Origin: Adiantum capillus-veneris
Taxonomy: Eukaryota > Streptophyta > Polypodiopsida > Polypodiales > Pteridaceae
Assembly: GCA_014529385.2 (NCBI GenBank)
Contig: CM043952.1
Location: 59,780,119-59,844,118 of the forward strand
DNA length: 64,000 bases
Direction of reading: 5' to 3'
Shown in pieces: positions 56,551 to 64,000 of the stretch (its first letter is position 1; each line of letters begins with the position of its first letter). A model generated the notes under the pieces. The model was not told where the DNA came from and did not search any database. It saw only the letters and a list, made by a program, of their open reading frames with translations. Made by a program: the position numbers and the translations under genes.

Positions 56551-57379
56551 ACATGACCTTCCAAGATCCCTTCACTCAGTGATCTATAAATACAAGCATG
56601 AACAGTACTTTGAGCACTACATAATTCACCCATAAATCTACATTTTGGCAACTTTTAAGCATCCGATATTATAGGCATAGAAAAACACACTTATTGGCCC
56701 CAATCCCATGTCTCACATACATTCACATTTATATTTGCCTACTACCATGCGCCATCATTCCATAGATATGGTAGACACTTCAAATAGGCAAACTTTGCAC
56801 CCCATAACCTTTTTTTGTATCGTGGAAATAGAGTGAAACAACACCAATCGTATTCACACATGAGATCACAAATTGTGAAAGTCTGGCTACCAAAGAGCCT
56901 TTCCATTGTTTCTCTTGAAATTGAAATGAATCATAGCTTACCTGAGAGTTCTATTGACCATACACATGACAAAGAAACAGGCAAGACATATACCTTCACT
57001 ACCATTGAGCTTCAAAGTCCAGTGATTACATAAACTAGTTGGAACAAAATAAAAAGAATAAAAAACTAGTGAAAAAATGGGTGGGTTAAATAAAAAGAAC
57101 CTAAGCTCATAAGAGAACCAAATCTTATTGTGCCTGCTATAGAGGATGGGCTAGACAAAATTCCATTTCTGGTAGAAGACTCGTGTAACCATTTGTGGGA
57201 TTCCGTAAGAAATGCAAATGATGGTAGTTAGATGTTATGAAAAGTTGTGTCTAGACCATGACCAATGAAAGTGGACATGCAATCATTGTATGAGGGCTGG
57301 GGTTTATAGAAATTTGTGAATTCAAAAGTAAACTCTTAACCTTTCCATCATACATACATGAGCATGAAGACGAATCCTT
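56551..57379. other. No gene recognised
   Basis: AT-rich sequence with short frames (for example 56815-57033) and no domain. Confidence 0.35.
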
Positions 57380-57890
57380 AGTTTGCAAGATGATCATAGT
57401 GGCAAAAGCCATGGAAATTTTGGACACGAGAAACTTCGTTCAGTTGTTTCTACAAAGATAAAATGTACTTTAAAATTGGGAGAATTGCTTAAATTTAGAC
57501 GTAATCTGTGGGGCGACTTTCACAAAAGTCTAGAAAAAGTGGGAATTAGGGATCTAACTAGAGAGCGTGTCAGTGAAATGAAACAAGAACAATTTCCTAG
57601 GAAAACAATATAATCTATTTCAGTCAACAAGGTTAGAGACTATTGTGAGGGTAAAGAGGGAAAGACCACCTTACCTATGGAATTTTTTGTTGTAAAAGCC
57701 ATGCTTATCTTGAATAGTAGGTATGGAGGTCAAATTTAAGGAATTGAAAAAGACCTTGAAAGAGGTCTAGACAATTCAAAAGGAATCAGAGAAAAATATA
57801 GCGAGTGATGCTATGAGTGTACCATCCCATCATAAAATTCAAGATATAAGGATTGTGATTCAATAGCCCATGAGAGATATGAAGTATGGA
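57380..57890 (+). pseudogene. Gypsy relic related to the large element
   Basis: The translated pieces align with the protease-upstream region of the gypsy element: LGELLKFRRNLWGDFHKSLEK against LAELLRLRPNMWTTVGKCLEK, and VRDYCEGKEGKTTLP against VGEYCEGEDGNTTLP. Further on, VPSHHKIQDIR resembles the VPSYYRKFTIHDR linker. The protease active-site Asp is lost. Stops and shifts are frequent. Confidence 0.7.
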
Positions 57891-58189
57891 TAGGTGGCCT
57901 GAGAAAGTGGTCCTAGGAAAGGTTTCCACCTAAAACAAGCAGATCCATTATGTAAGGTCTCCACCTTTCTGGCATCCAGGAATGAACTCAAGCTTTAGAA
58001 GAAAGCATTTGTCAAGAAATCAGGTAAAAACACTATTTCAAAAGCAATAAAAAATAGTATTTTTGGAATCTTAAGCACAACAAACCCTGGGCTAGTAATT
58101 TTCAGAATTAAAATCAGACAAAAATTGACGCCGCTAGTTCCACCGGAAGGTTCAATGTAAATTAAATTGTCTTGAAAAATTGGATAGTT

Positions 58190-58245
58190 GCAGTAATCAT
58201 TTAAGCATAGACTTGATGGTTGTGGTAATCATTTAAGCATAGACT
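58190..58245 (+). repeat. Short tandem duplication
   Basis: GTAATCATTTAAGCATAGACTT occurs twice, about 31 bases apart. Confidence 0.8.
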
Positions 58246-58289
58246 TTTACTAAGGGTCCCACATATTTATGAAATTAACAAAAAATTAG

Positions 58290-60063
58290 CAGGGTTGATT
58301 TTTTAAGGTAGGTAGGCTAGGGGAGGAGGTTGCAGGACCAGCCAAGGACACAATAGCAAGAGATAGTGCATTTTTCAGCTTGGTGGCTGCTTCAGCTGCT
58401 GCAAGCAGTTGCCTGTTCCAGCCAGGGAAGGTCCAAAAGGCCCAGAAAAAGTATAAATAGGGCCCTAGGTCTCTCATTCTGACTCAGACTTGAAGTCCTG
58501 TCCATTTCTCTCTCACATAGAGAGAACTCTATTAAAAAATCATTAGAGAGCAAAAACTCTAGCTGATTATCCACGATAATTAGCCTAATCCCTTTTTAAT
58601 TAGCAAAATTATTCTAATTTACCTATATTTTTCTTAATTAATCTAATTAATTAAGAAGATAAATCCTTTTTATATTAGAAGCTACTCTCTTAACTCTTAA
58701 TATTTTGCTAATTACTTAGATTAAAATTAGGGACATTAATCTAATTAATTATTAAGCCATATTAAGGCTGAAATTAATCTTTTTGGTTTTAAATTAAGGG
58801 TAATTATACTAATTAAACTTAGTTTAGTATAAGATAATTATCAGAACTGGATTAAACATGCTAGAAAAATCATCTCTTAATTTTTTGATTAGTTTCTATA
58901 ATTAATTAGGTAAAAATTAACTATTTTAATAAAAAATTTGATGGGAAACGTACTTAATTAGCTCAAAAGTTCTTAAGCTAATTAGCATAGCTAGAAAAAA
59001 TTGTTAGAAACATGGGGTAATTACTTTATTAACAAATAATTAATCTAAGTATTTATTTAAGCAAAAATTAGCTGCTTTTAACTGAAAATGAAAGGAGGAA
59101 ATTAGTTACTCATGTTAGATGATTATGTACTATTTATCAGAGTTAGTTTACATAATAAAGAAGCCATGATAATTATCTTAAGGTTAGAAAATTGACATAG
59201 CTATTTATCTAAGTCAAATTAGACTAATTCTAGTTGAAAATCAAAGGGAAAAATTAGTAAATCATGTTAGATAATTATGTGCTATTTATCAAAGTTATTT
59301 TACATGTTATAAAAGCCATGATAATTATCTTAAGATTAGAAAATTAATATAGCTATTTATCTAGTTCAAATCAGACTAATTCTAGCTGAAAATTAAAGGA
59401 AGAAATTAGTAAATCATGCTAGATAATTATGTGCTATTTATTAGAGGTAGTTCACATAATAAAAAAGCCATGATAATTATCTTAAGGTCAGGAAATTAAT
59501 ATAGATATTTATCTAAGTCAAATTAGAATAATTAAGTTGAAAAATTAAAAGATAATTACCACAGATCATAAATATCATTATCTACTTGTGATAATGATAC
59601 CATAGTTAATTAGTTATTTTAGGAAATTATAATTGATCAAAAGTCCTATTTTTACGTAAAGATAATTAAAATAAATAGACTTTGCGATCAAAAGTTTCTA
59701 GGAAAATTATAGTAAGTGTAAACTAGTGATATAAAGTTGAGGAACTGGAATCTTTGAAAGAATATAAATAGAATAAATATCAAGCTCGAAATAAGGAGAT
59801 TTCAAGTTTAAAATTCGATGGGAAATTAGGAAAAAGATATAGAAATTATAAGAAAATTAGGAGAGCTTAGAAAATCCTTAGGGAAGCTTTGGAAATAGTT
59901 ATCATACCTATATAGGTAAATAAGAAATTACTAGGTCAAGAATCTTCCAATTAACACTACAAATTTAACCTTGATTGGGTTAAGATTGAATACAAAGGTT
60001 AAGTCTAACTTTCAAATAATTTACCTAATGATTAGACGTCCTTTTTTATAAGGATAAGAAGTT
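58290..60063 (+). other. Probable LTR and leader of an unknown element
   Basis: A TATA-like GTATAAATAGGGCC is at about 58451, followed by CT/GA-rich sequence as in LTR R regions, then 1.5 kb of very AT-rich sequence with no gene. The LTR limits are not resolved. It precedes a small open frame at 60064. Confidence 0.35.
59099..59553 (+). repeat. Tandem repeat, three copies of about 152 bp
   Basis: Copies start near 59099, 59251 and 59403. Each begins AAATTAGT, contains GCCATGATAATTATCTTAAG and ends in a GAAAATNAAAG-type stretch. A decayed partial copy may precede them. Confidence 0.85.
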
Positions 60064-60243
60064 ATGGCACCTAAAAGGACCCGAGTAAATCCTACATCAT
60101 CTGATGATGAGGACGGAGCTCCAAAAAGAACTAGAGCGTCGCACAACGAAGAAGCCGGGCCTAGTAGTAGGCCGACTGATGAGAGTGTACATGCCCCAAT
60201 GCTACAACAGATGCCAGATCAGTCCCAAGTGGGTCTTCATTAG
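60064..60243 (+). CDS. Small open frame, possible gag start
   Basis: 59 residues starting MAPKRTRVNP and repeating PKRTRAS at residues 20-26; Ser/Asp/Glu-rich between. It follows the AT-rich leader and has better codon structure than its surroundings. A basic, Ser-rich N terminus is common in plant gypsy gag. The frame ends in TAG and nothing related follows, so it is either a truncated gag or a small orphan frame. Confidence 0.35.
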   Translation: MAPKRTRVNPTSSDDEDGAPKRTRASHNEEAGPSSRPTDESVHAPMLQQMPDQSQVGLH

Positions 60244-61260
60244 AATTAAGTTTAGTTAATTTGAGTTTTCTTTAATTATTAACATTGCATACGTAAAGAG
60301 GAAGTAAGGAATTAAGAAACGTAAAATTGGCCAAAATAGAAGATTTCTTCCAAGAAACCCACGAGCACTTGTTTGTAAACTGGGAAGAAAATGTTTGGGA
60401 TAAAGCTAGTTGATTTAGGAAAGAATGATTGGTCATCCTTCAGACAGCTTGTCTCAAGACACCTCTGACTCCTTGGAATATTTTCACTTCATGTGATGAG
60501 TAATGATGTCTAATCAGCCAATGATGAGTCAGTTTCCTCCATCTACGTGGAGTCTGTACATCCTACACGTGTATGTTTGTGGATACTACTTAGGATATTG
60601 TTTTTATCTTGGGGCAACCGCCCGGTTGTATGGGCAACTGATACTGGCATATGTGTGCTCGAACTTTTGGGTGATGGATTTCCACCCTGTTTATAAATAA
60701 GGAAGGGTGTTGTTTGTTCATCCATGTATAGGTGTGTTTGAGACAAGTGGAGCACCTGTTAGGATTTTTCAAGATATACTATAAGTGACCGTACCTTGTC
60801 TTAAGTCTAAAGATGTTTGTTTTCTAAAAGAATGTTTTCAATGCTGATTTCAATGACTTGTCTTAATGAATAACTCTGATGAGAAGTTAAAAAAGAATCC
60901 TTTATTTTAAGTGTTAAAACACATGTGGTAGTAATTAGGAAACAAAAGGATCATGTGTGAGTGCGGGGTGGTAAGTGGGGATTGATTAAGGTTGTCAATC
61001 ATGGACGAATGGATGAGAGATACTCGTCCACAGGGGTCTATGCATAGAATATATGATTTACACTTTTATACAATTTCATTATACATCAGAGTTGCGGAAG
61101 CATTTGTATAGGGGAGGAGTTCTCAGCGCCCGACCAAGCATGGAGTTTAGACCATGAGCCGGACTAGTGCTACCCATGAATGGGTGTTATGAATGAAAGA
61201 GTACTCAAGAAAAAATATAACATTGTGAAGGGTGAATATATGTGTACACCGTGTTGCGGG
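60244..61260. other. No gene; possible LTR with TATA box
   Basis: TATAAATA at 60692-60699, followed by GGAAGGGTGTTG, looks like an LTR promoter. LTR ends cannot be defined. Around 60556 is ACATCCTACACGTGTATGT, a partial match to the gypsy palindrome. Confidence 0.3.
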
Positions 61261-61273
61261 GGGGATGGGGGGG

Positions 61274-61278
<5 letters not shown>

Positions 61279-61351
<73 letters not shown>
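61279..61351 (+). repeat. (GA)n microsatellite
   Basis: About 70 bases of uninterrupted GA after a G-rich stretch. Open frames across it are artefacts of the repeat. Confidence 0.95.
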
Positions 61352-61355
<4 letters not shown>

Positions 61356-63340
61356 AGTAGAGGGTGAAATAGAGTGCACAGAGACATGAGAAATTGACAA
61401 CAGAGAATCTTTAAATGCCCATCTAAATGGAACAGGCAACCATGTATTAATACAATGACAAAATTTGGGTATACCATAAAATCAAAAAGTTTATGACAAA
61501 ATAACTAGCAGAGCACCGGACCCAGTGTAGGGATCGATCGGTCCACCCATCCACTTCCGCTCTACTATGGACAGAGAGAATTTCACTTTGCCGGGAGCGA
61601 GTCAGAACACCTCCATGCTATCTGAGATAGACATAGGTGAGACCGCTTCGCCTCCCACCATGAACCCGAGCTCTGAAAGGATCCCAAATACTAGCAGGTG
61701 GTAGGGTATCAACACCAACCATACCAGTTTAGGCGCCACGCCTCTTCAATGCCCAACATCGGGTGTTTAGGCCAAGCCAAGGCAAGATCCACGACGCATT
61801 AGCCGAGGAGGTCATTCAACCCCGGACGCATTAACCGTGTAGATGAGCCTAACAAAAAGAAGAAGACCTAAGCAACACCCCCGATCCAGCAAAGCCCCAG
61901 GTCAGCGACCCGTTAGTCTAAGGCTAAGCGATGTAGGTGATCCTAGTCTTGTAGCAACGCTGCCATGAGAAACATAACACATGAGTCCAATCACAATAGC
62001 ACTTCCCAGATGCACAAACAATTCCTTTTTCAAACAGTTAGACTATACAGGGTCTCTACCCTTACACGTCTACCATAAACCATCTTTATCACTTCATGAT
62101 CCAATCCAAAAACCAAAAACCATAAACCATAATCCAATCACATCACACGAGTGAGCTCTCCACCCTACTTGGGTGAGGCATGAACAATCCTGCATAACCA
62201 CTTTAGAACATAACATGGCTTCAAAAATTTCGACAGCATAACTCAATCCAAAAAAAAAAACATAAGCCACACCGGCTTCCACCATAAAATAACTACCATA
62301 ATCCATGAAGGAATCTCAACGCCTAACCATAACTCATAATCACACTGAACCAACTCCCACACTTGGCCATGATATAGACTATCACTCCATCACATCACTT
62401 TGACCATATGATACTCGCACAACAAACGATAACCCCAAAAGAAAGTCACTTTATTCATATCTTCCTATGCGGTTCGGAATGTTTAACCATATACTCTCAT
62501 GTAAGTTAAGGACCATCTAATAATTGAAATCAACTCACTAAAACAAACCATAAAAACATATCAAACGGCTCGGTTAACTCACGACGTCATATGGTATCCC
62601 ACTTTGATAACACTCCTACGCGTGTAGGTAAAACTGATAATAGAGTGATTAATAACTCGCATTTCCGAAGTGATAACGGAGACCTAAATTCAATTATCAT
62701 CAAGTTCTATCAAGCTTTTCAATTGGTTAAGTGGGTTTGCATATCCGGTGAATCTATATAGTAGTTCTTCAAGGAGCCTGGAGTAAAAAATTTTGGTTGT
62801 GTAGTGGGCAACAATCAGTTTTTTGACCATATCTCTTAACTCGTACGTGTTTTTCACATGGCACATAAGAGAGAAAATGTTCTAAATGATGTGTTTTATC
62901 TATGTAGAAAGAGTTCGGACTGATTCATAACGGTTTGTGATTTATGACCAAAACGGTATTCCTACCGCTTCTATGACGTGAAACGAAAAGCACTTTATTA
63001 TGCACGTGAGTGACCATAACGCATCATGTGCATAAATCAACATGTAAAACATGATGAAACAATCATGAGGCAACCTCGTATGTACTTGGTTAATCCATAC
63101 ATGCATTCGTATATGAAAAAAACAATCATCGCGAGGGTGACTACGCAGAAAAACGACATAAAGAGAGAGAGAGAGATGATGACTATGGAGTTTATGGTTT
63201 CTCACCGTGATTTCGAATTGATTTGGGGTTGTCAAAAGGCTTCTTTCTTTGCCGCAAGAGAGTGGTGATGAGAGCTACGTAGAGGTATCCGCCACGAAGA
63301 CTTCCGGAGAGCGCGTACACCGTGAAACGAGAGAGAAGAT
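61352..63340. other. No gene recognised
   Basis: Mixed composition with no long open frame or retroelement motif. CCTACGCGTGTAGG at about 62618-62631 is the reverse complement of the core of the palindrome at 12391. Confidence 0.35.
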
Positions 63341-63927
63341 AATAAGCAAATAGAGAGAGAGAATATCCTTCTTCTTCTTCTTCACGAGAGAGAAGAGTTT
63401 ATGGAGATGGTGATGAAGAGCTTGCACCACATCGTATAATAGATAATTAATTCTAACGTCAAGGCAAGAGAGCTTCCACGTCTGAGAGTGTATCTATCCT
63501 CCCAAAGTGAAAGAAGAGAAGTCTTTATATAGGCTCTCAAGGCCAAAAGCACTAGCTAAGAATAGAGTGAGCAACAAGAGACAAGTTGGCGCACGTTCAT
63601 GGCTTACTAGAAAAATAAAATTTATTATTATTATTATTATTTATTTTATTTTTTTAAAAGAGTTTTTTTTCTTCTGAGGACTCGGATTTCGATGCGCGAT
63701 TTAGAGACTCTAAGAAGAAGCTCGGCTTCCAAGAGAAGAGTTCTAAACTAAGCTCCTCCTCTCTTTTCTAAAAAGACTCTTTCTTTCCTAAAAACAAGCC
63801 TTTGCTTTTTGGTGGTCAACTCTCCTACTCATCATTCAATTTTTACATTAAATTTGACCATCCAAACGGTGTCTAACCAACTAATGAAAACCGTAGCTAA
63901 ACTATGCCACACCGTAACATCCTGACA
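63341..63927 (-). repeat. Candidate LTR at the right edge (minus strand)
   Basis: Read on the minus strand, TGTCAGGATGTTACGG starts at 63927, a start common in plant chromovirus LTRs. A TATA-like CTATATAAAG is at 63523-63532, with CT-rich sequence downstream as in R/U5. The inner end and primer site are not identified. It could also be a gene promoter with a pyrimidine-rich leader. Confidence 0.35.
63618..63652 (+). repeat. (TTA)n short microsatellite
   Basis: Run of TTA units in an AT-rich stretch. Confidence 0.8.
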
Positions 63928-64000
63928 TAGTTATGACTTTCCAATATTGTCAATCGAAATTCGACGAAATAGATATGGGAAGTTATTTTTCTTATTTTTA

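Overview
The window is repeat-rich land-plant nuclear DNA with no ordinary host gene that I can recognise. The plant assignment rests on retroelement primer-binding sites that match plant tRNA-Asp and initiator tRNA-Met, on Ty1/copia and Ty3/gypsy polyproteins of plant type, on GT-AG introns of 75-95 bp and on long (CT)n/(GA)n tracts. Heavy nesting suggests a large genome such as a fern, lycophyte or gymnosperm; I cannot name the species.

Layout. (1) 918-10907: a family of long LTR elements without recognisable gag-pol (LARD-like; LTR about 1.02 kb, tRNA-Asp primer site). It is arranged as a truncated LTR, a 3' internal segment, a full LTR, a 5.9 kb internal domain and a second full LTR. (2) 10922-44188: a degraded, very long Ty3/gypsy element with the same primer site. 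Its order is gag, PR, RT, RNase H, two zinc-binding modules, integrase, a second retropepsin-like domain, a basic tail, and then an extra 855-codon frame broken by one TAG. Both non-coding flanks carry a 24-bp palindrome; on the 3' side it recurs exactly every 285 bp. (3) 20369-29961, inside the gypsy RNase H gene: a large TIR-bounded DNA transposon with four genes. They are a multi-exon transposase-like gene (+), a histone H3-like gene (+), a decayed gene of unknown function (-) and an open two-exon gene of unknown function (-). Nested hairpins lie where the convergent genes meet. (4) 32401-37517, inside the second retropepsin frame: a minus-strand copia element with a perfect 5-bp target duplication. 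(5) 45682-50449: a rearranged relative of that copia, with another copia's LTR and leader inserted, itself sitting in the LTR of a further minus-strand element. (6) 52136-64000: a 1.3 kb TIR element flanked by TTAA, copia and gypsy relics, an AT-rich tandem array, microsatellites and a probable LTR at the right edge.

The most interesting object is the DNA transposon. It encodes a protein with a complete H3 histone fold at its C terminus and an N terminus that resembles the H3 tail, downstream of its own TATA box. I infer that the element uses an H3 variant for its own purposes, such as chromatin targeting or escape from silencing; the sequence shows the gene but not the purpose. The second most interesting object is the gypsy element's combination of palindrome arrays, duplicated zinc module and post-integrase protease.
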